64,000 nt of DNA from assembly GCF_965638725.1 (NCBI RefSeq), contig NC_134950.1:25882932-25946931 (forward strand), given 5' to 3'. The stretch is from Aptenodytes patagonicus (lineage: Eukaryota; Chordata; Aves; Sphenisciformes; Spheniscidae). Positions within the stretch are counted from its first letter, which is position 1. Each line of letters starts with the position of its first letter. Positions 21,270-35,165 of this stretch are shown one piece after another. The position numbers were made by a program, and so were the translations under genes. The notes under the pieces were generated by a model. It was not told where the DNA came from and did no database searches. It worked only from the letters and a program-made list of their open reading frames with translations.

Positions 21270-23090
21270 GCAAACTGCCAAACATCTGAGATGTCTTTTC
21301 ACTAATGCTAAGAGTATGGAGAATAAACAGGAAGAACTAGAAGTCTTGGGACACAACAAAGGCTACAGTTTAATCAGCATCACACAGGCTCAGTGGAATA
21401 CATTGCAGCACTTCGATATTAGCAGAGAGAGTATAATTTGTGTAGGAAGGACAGGCAGGAAAAAAGGGAAGAGTATTATCTGATATATTAGGAATGCATA
21501 GAAGGCCAGAAAGAGGGGAGAGACAGAGCTGTCGGAGATAAAATAGAGAGGAACTGTAAAGCTCTCCTAATGATTACTTAATGAGGAGGAGAACGTCGAT
21601 GTCACATTTTTTGAGCAACTACTGGGAGTGTCCTGAGGATATGAGGTAGTGGTAATAGAGGACTTTATCTAACCAGATATCTGCTGTAAGACAAAAAACA
21701 ACCCACAACCCAACAGCAGAGCACAGACAGTTCCACAAGTTTTTGGAATGTGTTGGGACAACTTTTTGTTTCAAAGAGTGGAGGCAGTTACAGGAGACAT
21801 GGCCAGATAAGCTATGATAGATACGACTAATAAAGAGAAACTCACGAGAAGACAATTGGAGCTCACGTGTCTGTGGAAAAGGAGGATTGAGAGGAGGAGA
21901 ACAAGACCAAATGACTCCTGTAAGGCAGATTTCCTCACGTTGGGGAACTGATAGGGAAGGTTCTGCAGGGAGGAGCCAAAAGGAGAAAGGAGCTTAAGGA
22001 AACAGGCAGTTTGGAAAAAGTCCTTATTTAAAGATCCCGTAGGAAGCTATCCTGCTGGCAAGGAGGACAGTGTTGGAAGAAATCAGGGGGGCCGGGTCAG
22101 GAGCCACTTGGTTATCTGACAACAAAAACCCATCATATAAAAAATGAGCAAAGACAGTGTACTAGGAAAAGTAAAAAAGAAGGGCTGAAGTATAAAGAAT
22201 GCAAAAGGGAGCAGAAAAAGAAATGAGAAGAAAAGAAGGAAAAGGGCTATCATTTCATGGATAGCGATCATTTCAGGGATGGCGAACAAAGGACAAACGA
22301 CAGAGCGGGCTGAAGTGTGAAACACCACCTTTGCAAGTAGGGGACACCTGATACCAGAGGCTGAACACACTTAGAGCTAGCAAGGGAATTGAAACACAGG
22401 CCACAGAAAAGAAGTGAAAGAACATTTGAATAAAGTGTATGTACTCAGAGCAGAAAGTCCTGGGGACGTTTGCTCTGGTATAATTAAAGAACTAACCACA
22501 GTAATTTCTGAAATATTAACAAGTGTATTTAAGAACACGCAGAAGAATTAAGAGGTACCAAGAATTACAGATCAGCCAACCTGTCTCAGATATCTCAAAC
22601 ACTTTGAATAAAACTACAAAAAATGCAAGTGCTTCATATAATAGCAACTGCAGAATGATAACATGATAAAAACATCCGACGTGAATTTATCCAGATAAAT
22701 AATCATATCAAACTAGTCTAATGTTCTTCTTTGATAAGAGTGAAATGAAACTTAAGCACTTAAGAATACGGGTTTCCGAATGATCTTGCTACATTAAAGG
22801 GGCAGTTTGACAGAAGTACAGCAAAATATAATAGCAACAAGTGCAAAATATTACACTTAAGAAAGGATAACCTCAAACATAAGATGCAAAATCTGGCTAG
22901 ATAATGGCTCTGCAAGAAGAATCAGGGCTTTATAGTTGAATGAATTCTGAATATGAGGTAATAAATGATGCTGTTGCCCAGGATATTCCAGGATATAATA
23001 ACTGGGATGTTAGATGTGGGAAATGCTCCATGGTGCTTTGGACTGATGAGAGCTCAGGTAAAGCTTTGTGTCCGGTTTTAGGGATCACAC
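21270..23090 (+). mobile_element. Ancient decayed CR1 LINE copy (ORF2 endonuclease to RT region)
   Basis: Translated fragments follow the order of an old amniote CR1 ORF2. First come the endonuclease start (TNAKSMENKQEELEVLG, GYSLISIT, about 21303-21390) and the mid-endonuclease region (VVVIEDF, about 21648). The pre-RT segment reads like 'loss of ...PGDVCSGIIKELT' (about 22450-22500). The RT N-terminal region follows with the Cys/Asn-Leu-Ile-Ser-Phe-Phe-type stretch near 22700-22740. The C-terminal block (KCKILHLRKDN, about 22840) and a TLCPVLG-like segment near 23060-23075 come last. Many stops, frameshifts and deletions are present, including an apparent gap near 22745-22800. It belongs to an old subfamily unlike the young copy at 53.5 kb. 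An internal 18-bp tandem duplication sits at 22249-22284. Boundaries are approximate. Confidence 0.7.
22249..22284 (+). repeat. 18-bp tandem duplication inside the old CR1
   Basis: Two adjacent 18-bp units, ATCATTTCATGGATAGCG and ATCATTTCAGGGATGGCG, differ at two positions. It probably arose after insertion of the surrounding LINE. Confidence 0.75.
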
Positions 23091-26000
23091 TCTTGCAGAT
23101 AATTTTCTGATGTCTTCTGAACCATCGGTGGTCTGGTGACCACAGACTGACTAACAGGGCCTTGCACCTAAATGTATCTGGGCATGACAGATACATATGT
23201 AAGACTGCGCAGCTCGTGGTCCACAGACCAGACGTTCTTTGGTTTCTTTCTCTCTATGCTCTGAGAAATATTTTCAAATATGTCTACCAGGATAAGCCTT
23301 GCTCGGTCCCTCACCATCAGAAGAGGAAGGAGTGGAGCTCCCAGTGGCTCAGCGCACGGAGCACTCTCCACAGTGCCACAGCGCCTGAGGTCTTTTCATC
23401 ATAAACTGCCTGAGACCAAGGAGGATTGGATGCCATGGTACTCCTAAAAACTCTGTTATGCACTCATCTGCAATTAACTCCCTTGAGAAACACAGGCCTG
23501 AATTTTGCTCTTAAAATGGGAAAAAGGGGATTTATTGTGATGCCTATTGTGGCAGTGAAACTGGACAGTACCCCTGCTGGGATGTCATTAGTACTGAGCA
23601 GAGTGGAATAAATGTCTCCCATAACTTTATATAAGGCATTCTGTTTAATACAGCCAGCTGAATGCTTCAGAATGAGAGAGAGACTTTGTTTGCTCCCGCT
23701 CCGGTGGAGTCCTGCGCTGGGCAAGAGTCTCTTGTTGCCATCATAAACCAGACAATGGCTCATGGCATGACAACAATGTGCTGTTTTGATGGGCTTCTGT
23801 GAATTCACCAGACATGATCTGCTGTTGATGCTTATGCTGTCCAAAAAAGTCCCAGACCTCAATCTGCCTAAAACCAGTTATCTCCACTTTCCAGCAGATA
23901 TTCTGCACCCAGCACTGTTATGCCCTGCAGCTGGCTCCCAAATACTTTTCAGAGACTGGGTTTTATGTCTTCAAGAGTTTTAATTTGGCACTGCTGTTCT
24001 GTTTGTCATTTACTATTCATATTGGTTCAGATGAAGATCTCTGGAGAGGAGTTTTGGATCTTATTGTGATCAGCCAGATAAAAGCAACAGAAAGCTCTGG
24101 TCCGTCTTGAAACAGAAATCCTTCAGACCTGAGAGGAAGCGGTTCTTGGATGTGTCTGCAAGCCCTTGGCACAGCCATGAACTGAATACAGCGTACCTGC
24201 TCATCAGTCCCTTCACATACATCTTTCACTAGCGAAGAAGATCAGCATCCAGTATGCCGCAGGCTCCCAAATGTTAGTTGCTTTGTTCTGTTATTTTAGA
24301 GTGAAATAAATGACTACCATCATCCAGAACTGGAATTCTGTAAAACATACTTCTGTCCCTTTTTGTCAATACCTAACATCAAGCCCTGTGAGCAGACTCT
24401 TTTCATTAACAGTGCTGAAGTTGTGCTGACCCTTCTCTATCATTCAGTTGCTGTTTCTTTTTGTTCTTTTAGACTAGAGTCTAAAAACCTATTTAACCTG
24501 GGATGTACCTCTGCCAAAGGCTGGTCTGCTGGGAGGCAATGCAAACAAATTCATCACTGATGAAACAGGCAGCAGAGCCATCAAACGTAAAGCAGCTACG
24601 GCAAGTCTGGCTGAAAGGTTTTGAGAGAGAAAGAGGAAATAGAGAAGTGTTCATCATTTAAGGACTTCTCGAGTATTTCTGATTTCACATTTCTTCCAAA
24701 GGAAGAATGGGCCTCCTTAGGAGAGGATGAATGCCTGAGAAGGTGAGGCAGATGGGATCACCCTGGGGCCATTAGAAGTGTGGCAAAGAATTTGAAAGCA
24801 TTCACATTTTCCTGAAAAACAACAAAAAACACTCTGTGTTGCCCGATTGACTTGTCATAGCAGTTAGTCTGCGTGAGGAGAAGCTGTCTTCAACATGCAT
24901 GAAAATTTTCTGAATTTTTCTATACTTCTGAGTGCTATAGTATTAGAAATTGTTGAGACATCTACTCTCTAGCTACCTTTTGAGTATTGCACTGTTACAG
25001 ATGTGAAAGGGCTAGAGCAGCTTAGAGAAAGCCCGAATGATGTACTCCTACATATCATGCTTTGTACAGCTTGGTAGTCCTAGCATGTCTGCTGATATTT
25101 CTTGCTCCGGGTTCTGCTCTGTCCACTCTCAGCAACCACCAGGATAAACCGTTTGGTGCAAAGGTGGAATTTGTTTCAGATGGCACAGCGCAGTGGTAAT
25201 GCCTTCTCCTCCCTACAGCTTGTGTTCTGGTCTTTTCTGCTTGCGGCACAAGCTTCACCAGAAACTTCAGGGCATTTAGACTCATAGCCTCATAGCCTAG
25301 CAAGAGGGTTTTGTTTTGTGCAAGGAAGTATATGCATTCAAATTCAAAGCAGATTGTTTTATGCAGTGTCAAATTCTGTGCAGATGGAACATGATATGAT
25401 ATGTTGAAGTGGGATATATAGCATATGGCCATAATTCAGGGAAACACATTTCTCCAGCTGGATACCTGCTATTGAGTTGGAAAACATGTGTCCCGCATTC
25501 TGGTAGACTTCTACCAGAACAGTGAGAGGACATAAAAGACAACTCATTCCTGGTATTGAGTATCAGCTAATACTTACATCTATTTCACTGGTTTCATAGT
25601 GCTGTTCAAAATTAAGCCTCCTGTTGTCACAACAGGCGAAGTACAACTGAAAAAAAAAAGCTATTGCTGAGCTCTGCACCCCTAAGTACATGTTGAGAAG
25701 CCAACACGTGCAAACAGGCTGGACCACTTTGCACAGCTCTGACTTTGGGCTAGCATGCCCATGCCTTCTCCATTCCTGTCCCTGGGAGAAATGAAGCCCA
25801 TGCTGCCTCTGGGTGCAGCGCTTCTTCCAGGCACCAGCCCCTGACTCATGGGCTCCGGCGATCCCCTAGGGTGCAGCAACCACCCTCAGCCCACGTCTTG
25901 CTCAGCCTTGCTGGGACGCTGTGGTGAGCAGCTGGATGGGAGCAATGGGTGTCTTTGGGCAGAGGGGCTGTGGTTCTGCCTGGCTCCCGTATGGCCTTGC

Positions 26001-29000
26001 AAGGTGCGGGCATCATTTCACGGCATCCCTAGGCTGGCGGGAGCCAAGCTGTACATGGCAGACCTATTCCTCAAGGAAAATGGGCCCATGGAGAGGTGAG
26101 CTGTAAGTGACTTAAGCTGTATTAATCATCAACTTATGCCTCCTGCCAGGCAGAGGTAGGCTGTGCGTGCAGTTTCTTCTGTGGTTCAACTGCTAAATAC
26201 CTCGTGGTCAGACTCATGAGTAATTACCTGCCTCAGCCCACTTTTAAATAATGAAGCAAATATAAACCATTGCCCTGGAGTGATCCATCCTTTTCAACAC
26301 TGCCATTCCCTGCCTGCTGATCACCCGCTCTGCTCCCTTGCACCCGTCCAGGCTCTAACATTGCGCTGCTCCATCCCAGCCAAGCACAGCTAGTAAATAA
26401 CCATCCCTCTCTGCTCAGGCTAACAACCCTCCCCTCTCACACCCTTCTCTCTGCTTTTTCTTTTGCAGACTCTGTTCCTTTTGCGATTAGCTTTGCTTTC
26501 AAGACCTTGTGCAGCTCCGTACTAGGCTGGATGTTGTGGTTTCTCAGGGCACAGTCCCTCAGCGCTGTTGGAGATGATGGCATCTGCTCATTCCTCCAGC
26601 CTCTCCCTCTCCCGGTGGTGGCTTTTTCCGTGTTAGTCACACCTTCCTACTCCCAGATCCCAAATCTCTTGTCACTCTCACAGCTACAAAAATGGCATTT
26701 TGTTCAGGAGCACTGTACCCTTGAAATCCTGCTAGTTCAATTCACATCCCGCTCAGCACTAACCTGGGAAAATGATGATGGCGAAGGTAGAGGCTGTCTC
26801 TGGTGTGTAAAAAATCTGTTTTCCTCAGTGTCTTTTTTGCTTTCTTATTTTTACATAAAAATGGCTACAATTTTTGTGATGCAAAGCTTGTCCCTCCCAC
26901 TGAAAAGTCAGATTTCCAAGAAGAACAAAAGGGATTTTTCTATGGGAAAAATATCACTGAAAAAAATTCACTGTTGGTATTAAAGAAGCTTTTGCAAGGA
27001 TGGAGGTAAAATACCACTTTCTGTGACTTTTCATCTCTGCCTTCTCCATTTTTCCAATACCAAGTGCCAAGCAAAATAAGAAAAGACAAAGCCCTAAAGA
27101 TTTAAAGTCATTTTTTATAAACAAAGTGAGCATTTTCATTTTGTTAAAAACTAAGCCACCCAGCAACACTTCTCACCCTAGCGTGTTTTCATTTTTTTTT
27201 TTTTTTTGCAAAATTGGCAACTGTTCCCCTTTGCAGCAGAAGCTGCTGAGGCAGCTGGGATGCTCGGCGACCCATCGGTCTCAGTGCTGCAGGAGCCAGG
27301 TGCAGGCAAATGTGCTGGTCCCTGGCGCACCGTGGGGGCTCCCTGGGAAGCGACGGCGGCCCCGGGAGCAGGGACTGCGCCTTCCTGCACCGAGCACAGC
27401 TCCCTGGCACAGCTGAGCAATAAACCCAGGCGCCACGCTCAGCCACGCTGGCTTTTCCCGAGCGCGCTGATGGCTCCTGCTTGACCTAACCTGACACAAC
27501 TTGCACGGTGCAACCCATCCCCTGTTTTCAGAAATTCAAAGAGATTCCTTCTAGAAGGCTGTGGGAAGCGGAGAAATATGTATGTGACCTGAGGGCAGGC
27601 ATAGGTGGCTCCGGTGCCGGAGACCTCTGGAGCAGCTCGGTATTTCCCTCTTGCAGACAGCCTGCAATGTATCTCGATGCGGCAAATACTGTAATTAACG
27701 CTGAATATTTCTAAAAGGTTTTTCATGCTGCAATGAGGACTGAAAACAGTAACACAAAGACAAACATTGTCCAGCACAGAGAGTGTGGAAATTGCAACAT
27801 GTTTTCTGTCGTTACATGTTGCAATTTGCAACAGAGCCAATGTAGTTACATTCCTGCCCCCCTTGTGCACAATTATTGCAAAGTTTGGGTTCCACAGGCA
27901 ACAAAACCCTTAGATTTTAAAATGTTAATTTTATTAACAATCTTAAATGTAAAATTAAAAAAATAATATGAAAAAGAGCAGGTAGAAAGCAAATTGCAGA
28001 GCTCTCACATTTTGGATTTGCATTTTTATGCTGGGCGGAGAGAGGATATCATGTCGCTTATGTGACCAGCAGCGGCTCAGCAGCACAGCCCCAGTTCTGA
28101 ATATCTGTGATCAAACCCAAATGCAAAAGCAGTGGTGGTGCTCAGAGGTGTGTGAGGGACTGAGCTGCTCATAAATGCTGAGTGAGCAGAAAAGGCACAG
28201 CATTTGTCAGTTAAATGTAATGAACACTCTGCCTCAGGCTTTGGCTCAGACGTGCCCCCGGGTGATGCCCGTGGGTTCTCTGCGGTGGCCCTGGGGTAAC
28301 GGGTGGAGGTGATCACGGCTCTCCAGTGTGTCTAGTCACTGCGAGCAGCTCTTGCTCCGGCAGAGGGAGTTCAAAGAGCTCATTGCCACGTCCCTTTCCT
28401 GGCCCTCCCCACTCCCCTGACCCTGCAGAGGAAAGCTCTGCTGCCCATTCAGGGTGGGGAGAAGCTGGAAGGAGGTGAGCGTGTCACTTCTCTGAGATGG
28501 CAAATACTCCATGTGAAGATGATGGCTTGTGTGCCAGAGCAACGAAGCAGGTCCGAGCTCTGCAAAGAGCATCTGCTTGAAAGTGAGGAATGCAATCAAC
28601 GAGGAAGAGCGATGCCTGATGGAAAGCGTGGTGTATGCATTGAAATGACCCTGGGAATAAAATGGCTACTGGAAGCTGTCCAAAGGCTACTACACAGCAA
28701 AGGGTTAGCTCTGAGTGCTTGCAGCTACACACAACCCTGAGCAACAGATGCCATGCACAGAAGTGATATTAGGGTCCTCTTCTTCTGTGTCCCCAGCCTG
28801 AAATACACTTTAAAAAATACTTGATTTTTAGCAGCTCTGATGCTCAGAACATTTTGTGTGTCACGCTCCCTTAAAGCCTCTCAAATCAGGCGACCCAAAA
28901 ACCAACCAGCAGCAACCAGCGTTGGATTTGTTCCTTGGGGTTAATGAAGTTAAGACATCTTAAACAATTTTAACCTTTTAGCACCAAGCATGAAACCTTT

Positions 29001-32000
29001 CACCTGGAGGAGGGTTCCTGAGAGGTGAAACACACTGTTGTGGTGAGGGCCAGCAGACAAGTCTTGTCTGAAGGTCTGTGTGAGGCTCAATTGGTGGCAA
29101 GTCTTCTGTGGCCCACTGAGGGGCTGGGGGGGGAGTGCGGCAGGGGCGGGTGTCATCATATCACCTGCTCTGGGCAGGGAAGTAAGTGTGGTACATGGAA
29201 GAAATGTGCTGTTACTGACCCTGTGAGGAGATGCAAGCTTTGATTTCCCTAACCCTTATGGTGGTGTTGTGACAGGGACAGCTTTTATAGGGGGAGGACT
29301 ATCTGGAATTAAGGCACGTAGATGCTGCCGTCCTCAGGACTGTAGGAAAGCCCTGGTCAATACCTTAGGATGAGGGAGCTGGATATCTATTCCCACCAGA
29401 AATGGACTCTGACTAAGCTCTTGGAGAAAAATAATATTGCTCTTTAACGATAGACAAAGTACATTAATGTGAAGAGTTGACATGCAAGCCTAACTTTGGA
29501 CAGCTCTGTCTCTCCTGAGCCATGTGTTTGTGATAAGTAAATAATGGCCCAAAGTAACTCTGCAGCCCTAAATACTTGGCTGCCTGTGTATTTCACAGAA
29601 AGTTTCCCTGATTTTGAAAGGTCACACAAATGTAACAGCTTGGCCCAGATGTGAAAACCAAAGAGCCTCTCCTGAGTGCTGCGGAGCAGCAAGCCACCGA
29701 TCACCTTCGGATGCCACAGCCATTGCTCATCTGTTTGTTAGATGGGCTGTACACAGGAATTATCTCTATGGACGTAGGAAGTCCAGGCCAATACATGCTT
29801 CCATACCATTTGTAAGCTGTCAGGGGAAAAAAACAGGATCTTTTTCTTTTTCATCTCCAACCCCTGCCTCACTGAAGGAGGGGTCCAGAAGGAATCTGAG
29901 CCAAGGGGCCTAATGCTGGCTCTGAGCCTTATATAGAGGTGGTGTTTTTCATGCAACGCACCTGAGAAGTTGTCAAAAGGGCATAAAAGCCAGTTTAACC
30001 AGTCCCAGAGGAATGGACTGGGGTGCGGGGTGCCCTCCTGGGTGCAACAGGCGATGCGGGTGCCCTCACGGGGTGGCTGTGGTTGGCCTCAGGTCATAGT
30101 GTGCCGGAGCACTCATGGCTCCTCCCTGATTCCCAGGTATAAGACCTCCAATGCTGTAAAGGCTAGCCTATGCTTGTGTCTACTTATGCAAAGCACCTTG
30201 CTATTTGGCTTGCCTCACCAGTGGAAGGTGCCCGTGGTGCCAGGGGATCCTTTTGTGTTACTGGAACAAGCTGTGTAACAGCCCCTTCTGCCATGGTGTG
30301 CTCATGGAAAGGGCAACGGCAATGCACCTCCTACTGACACCTTGCAGAGCCCACCCAGCTCTGCAGAAATTACCGAACAAGTGACAGCAGCCTTCAGGTG
30401 GCTCAAGATGACACAAAGAGTGGTGGTGTCCTGCAGAAGCCCCAGAAAAAGGGGGGATGCTGGGCCTTGGTTTTCCCATCCCAGCATCAGGCAATCCCAT
30501 GCTTGCAGTGCCCTGTGCGGTAGCAGCACCTCTTCACTGCTGAGCTTCAAGAGAGATGGCCCCTGGGCAGGGATGCCCAGACCCCCTTGTACCTGCAGGG
30601 CTGGCTCTGAGATCCTGCACACTGGAGTGTAGAATTATAAAGAACTTCTTCCAGGGATGATATCTATGCAAGACCACATGGATTATGCCCCTGCTTTCCT
30701 AAAACAGTGAGAGGTGAAAACTATCCCCATATATTTCCTTACAGAGGTAGTTGTCTGAGTGGGTGAGTCACTGACAATTTGGATGCAATTCTGGTGTGGT
30801 CATCTTTCTTGTATTTACCCTGGCACATGAAGTCGGACAAAATATCAGAGTGCAAAAACAAGGCAAAGATAGGGAGCTACTGAATCTTATGTTTAGTTTA
30901 ATACAGCAGTTTGAGAGGAGAAACTGGGAGATCTCACGCATGGTCTCTGTTGGCCTGAGTCCACAGCTGCTTGATTTACTGCAGCTGAGGATCTGGCGCT
31001 AAACTGTTTTCTTCCTGCATAGATGTAGCCATAGTCAAGCCCACTGGTACATGTCTGTGCAGATGAGCATCCTGTGTCAGAGCCAACAGAGAACAAATGG
31101 GGGAGTAAAATTTCAAACAATGAATGTCAACGTTCAGCTAACCCCTGCCTCTAGCCCAGCGTGCACCAAAGTGATCTGCACCTTGTAGATCTGGATGGTC
31201 CCATCTCAATAACCACAGGACTTGAGCTAGACTCTGTGCTGCTCCCCCTCTGAGCTTTTTCCTCCCGTCCCCTTGCAAATAGCCCCCCCAAGCTCCCCAA
31301 GCAACTGCCTCTCAACCTCTGCTCAAGCAGCAGCTCCTCCCCTTGCCCCTGGCAGCAGCAAGCTGCCTTTGGGGACGCCAGGCTGCATTTCCTCCTAGCA
31401 GAGCACCTCCTTCTGCCTCCTCGTGCCTTGAGTACGCTCCTCAGACTCTTGTGCTGGCTTGGAAGCTGGATGGAAGTGTCCCGCAGGTGGCTTTCGCACA
31501 CAGCCTGCTGGTGAGACCACATCCACCTGCTTCAACCTCAGACCAGTTTCTGTGCAGTCTCTAATTTCAAGTTTGGATGGGAAGGCCAAGACCCTGTCTG
31601 GTGTATAAAGATGATTTAGAAGACTTCTCTTCTACAGATGATGGGAACCAGAGACATGAGAACATTTGTCAAGGCTGTAGTTTCAGATCTGGACTGAGGA
31701 TCTAAGAGTTTGGGGCTCTGAACTCACCAAAGAGGTCCCCTCTCTGGGGCAGACCTAGATGGAAGAGGCTGCGCGCATTTGGAGCACCAGTTGTCAAATG
31801 GGCAGCTTGTCTCCCAGGCTGCAGGGCAAGAGAAACTCTGCTCTGCGGGCTGCCTGGAGACAGAGCTGCACAGGGTACACAGCACCGGCTGGGACTGCTG
31901 CAGCTGGGTCTCCCTTGGCCAGCACTGGGACTGCACCCAGTATTGCCACCACAGACCTCAATTTTGGTGGGAAATCCCATCCTTATTCCAAGAAGGATGA

Positions 32001-35000
32001 TATTAGCTTACGCTGGGTGCCACAATGTACTTCGGGCTCTCTTATCTCTGTGCAATGCTATAGCCAACAGCATATACATATTTTTTATTTTCCTGCAATG
32101 ACTTTGGTTCTGCATGAGTTTAGAGGAGCCACAGGTTTTCTTAGAAGTGTCTTGCCTCTGATAGTCTTCAAAATGTCTTGCCGTGTGTTTTTTGCTATGG
32201 CTGCCCGCCACCTAAGCCTTCCCTTAACCTTGTTAATATCCATCATGCCTCCTACCTGCTGTACACCATAATCCTTCCAAAGGCATAACCTGTAGCCATC
32301 TAACCATGCTTTCTCTTTTCCTCCTGAATCCTGAGAGATGGACTCCTTCTGTGTCTCAGCTACATGAGGGTAAGTTGCCTCCTTGTGGATTGTGGGAACT
32401 TAAATATCCTTATTTCCATCTTTCAGGTCTCTTTCACTGGAAAACCTCAAATAAGAGCACAGTGATGCCAGAGTGCTCTGCCTTTGGCATGGACTTTCTT
32501 TGGGGTCCAGAGTGGTCAGCTGGCTTAAAGAACAGTAATTTCTGCTCCCCAAATGGAGATCTCGCACATTAGCACTGGGATGACCTTGATATTGGACGTT
32601 TCATACGCTGGGGGAAGGGAATGTTAACTTGTATATTTTTCCATCGTGTTTCCCCCGTGTAATGGTGCAAGCACACTGCAGTGATCCCTGGATGAAAAAA
32701 AGAAGAAAAACCCTAGCAGGCTTTTAACAAACTTTCTCCTTTCATTCATTCTCAGTTTTGCTTGTATAGCCAGAAAAAGGTACAAAATTTGGTGAGCTGA
32801 TTTCTGAGTATCATCCTGCATGATGGAGCCTTCTGCCCGCACAGACTGCTGCCTTCCTTTCCCTTCTGTATAGTCAGCGACTTGATCCCATGAAAGCATC
32901 GAGCCTCATTCATCATGCTTTGCAAGGCTCTATAAAACACATCTCACCGGCTCCTCCTGGTACTAAATAGTTTTTTTATCAGTGAAACAAAGTTTTCTTG
33001 CCCACCTCCTGGCTATCCCTCCTTGGGGTAGAATCACACTGGAGTTTTACCTAGTGACAGAAGTTGAATGCTTCCTGCTTTTAATGTTTATTTAGTAAAA
33101 CATTTTACATTCCTGGAAAGATACCAGTCTGTCATTAATGGATTCTTGGCTTGATGCCAGCAGCTAATAGTTTTATTGGTCCTCACAGCACAGTTATGCA
33201 ATTTGGGTAACTGTGCTGAGCTGCGCCTTCCTCTTCTTTAATTCTGACCCCAAAAAGGTGCACTGAAGGAGGGACGGTTGGCAGGGTCTGGAGAGGGGGA
33301 AGGGATGAGGGACTCTGCCCTACCAAGCTTTGCGAGGGCTTATAACATGGCTCCTGGCAGGCAGCTTGAGACCTCCACAGCCCTGGTTAGGGGCAGGGTG
33401 ACGTGGAGGCCACGCACATGTTAGCTGTGCAATGGTGAGCGCTCCTGGCTCACCCCGCATCTTGCCAGGAGTTTTCTCCCCTTGCTGCCCACACCCCTGT
33501 CACACAGGGATGCTCTGACCCCCCAGTCCCTGATGCGACCCCCCTGCCCCACTCCTGCCCCTCCTCTCCCCATTGCACACGCACAGGCAGGGCTGACTGC
33601 CAGCCGGGGGACTGCAGGCAGAACTCTGTAACTGCAGAAGTGGGAGCTGGACTCACAGCACGAGTGTATGCTTAAAATACCTGTCTTGTTCAATCCATCG
33701 GTAATTATGATCAAGCCACTTCTTTCTTAGAGCCTCTTCCTCCATTAGTCTCCATGACAAGAGGAAAGGTGGGAGCGTCATTATTTTTAAATGGGGGCTT
33801 ACATTTGTCTTTCAGCTGGAGAAGTCAGGGTGTTATACACATACATACGCATTTCAAGGGTATGACGTAGCTGGAGAAAAATGAGTGCTTTGGTGCTACA
33901 GGTCAAGTTTATTTAACACTACAATGTTTTAAAACAGGGTGATGCCATTTCAATTAAATGTCCCAGAATGTTTTGCAAGGTAGTTGTTTAAGAAACTTTT
34001 CAGAACTACTTTTGCAAATCCGGCATGTCTTGCATAAAACGCCCTGGCAATAAAATAGTACGTGTTAGAAAAATGAAGCTGGGGGCTTTACTAGAAATGA
34101 GGGAAGCAGTAATATTCTTTTCAGGACAGTCTGGTTTGTAACAACATGTTATTACATAAGTCAGCATTGCAGCCTGCCCTGTATTTCTTTTGCAACATTT
34201 GCGTTTTGCTTCTCTCTTGCAGCAGCCTTATGATACAATCGTAAGGGACAACAAGAAGACGGGAAAAAGCAAAGAACGAGTGAACATTTGCATTTCTAGT
34301 GCACACTCGAATCTGCCTGCAACTCTTTCCCTTTCATCTGCAACATCTCCATTCCTGCTCTCTGCATTTCCCACTCATCAAATTCAGCTCCACAGGACTG
34401 GCCAAGACCCACAACTGGACTTTAGAGCAGCTACTTGTATGGGCCAGACAAAGAGACAAAGTACACTTAAAACTTTAATTCTGGCTAGTTCTCTTGGCAT
34501 TGCAACCTCTGAATTTGTAAAATTGTGAGATTTCTTTTGATTATTGAAAGTTTTGCAAAGGATTTTTTTTCCCCCAGAACTGTTCGTTATTTGATTCTTT
34601 TCTGTAAAGAAATATTTGAAAAAGCTGTGGCACACTGGTGTCTCAGTCTGTTTCTAGCAAGAATGGAAATCGGAGGAAGGAAGTTTCCAAAGTGAGTGTC
34701 AGATTCTGATCTCTTTTACAGAAGGGTAAATCCAGAATAATTCAGTGCAGTTACTTTAGATTTATGCTAGCATAAATAAGATAAGAATTTGGCTCTGGGA
34801 ATCTCTGTAGCTCCCCATTTGCTCATCTAACAGCTGGCAGTTTGCTTCTTGCTATTTCTCTTGCTTTCTGGGCTGATTTGTCTTGCCTGGTGCTCAAGTC
34901 AGCGCCAAATGAGCTTGGGAGTTAGTCAAACGAGAAAATGTGTTTCACACAACACACAACTATGAATGGCTCAAGATCCTTCACATGATCATACATATTT

Positions 35001-35019
35001 CAGATTTCCCAAAGGCCAG
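23091..35019. other. Gene-desert DNA 3' of GDF6, no gene seen
   Basis: About 12 kb of mixed-composition DNA has no recognisable exon or interspersed repeat. Open frames reach 158 codons (26507-26983), have no known domain and no homologue I recognise. Visible structure includes a T16 run near 27192-27207 and a 13-bp inverted repeat at 27789-27827. Some of this may be conserved regulatory DNA for GDF6, whose enhancers in mammals lie in flanking noncoding sequence, but no element can be identified by eye. Confidence 0.5.
27789..27827. repeat. 13-bp perfect inverted repeat (hairpin) with 13-nt loop
   Basis: AAATTGCAACATG at 27789-27801 is exactly reverse-complementary to CATGTTGCAATTT at 27815-27827. 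No known RNA gene matches. TTGCAAC/GTTGCAA resembles C/EBP or RFX half-sites, so a paired binding site is one possible reading. Confidence 0.8.
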
Positions 35020-35165
35020 AAATTAATGGCTAGTAAATGGATAGAAATATTACTTCACACAGTATGTAGTCAACCTGTGGAATTTGGTACTACAGGAGGT
35101 CACCAATTCAAACAATGGGTCAGGATTTGAAAAATGGCTGGATAATTTTATGTCAATTAGTTACA
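35020..35165 (+). mobile_element. Old CR1 LINE 3'-region fragment
   Basis: The segment TTCACACAGTATGTAGTCAA, then CCTGTGGAATTTGGTACTACAGG, GGTCAGGATTTGAAAAATGG and CTGGATAATTTTATG follows the end of CR1 ORF2 (the 'NLWNxLPxEV...F/KxxLD.F' stretch) in old amniote subfamilies. It is divergent, short and without a preserved frame. It looks to be of the same age class as the copy at 21.3-23.1 kb. Confidence 0.6.
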
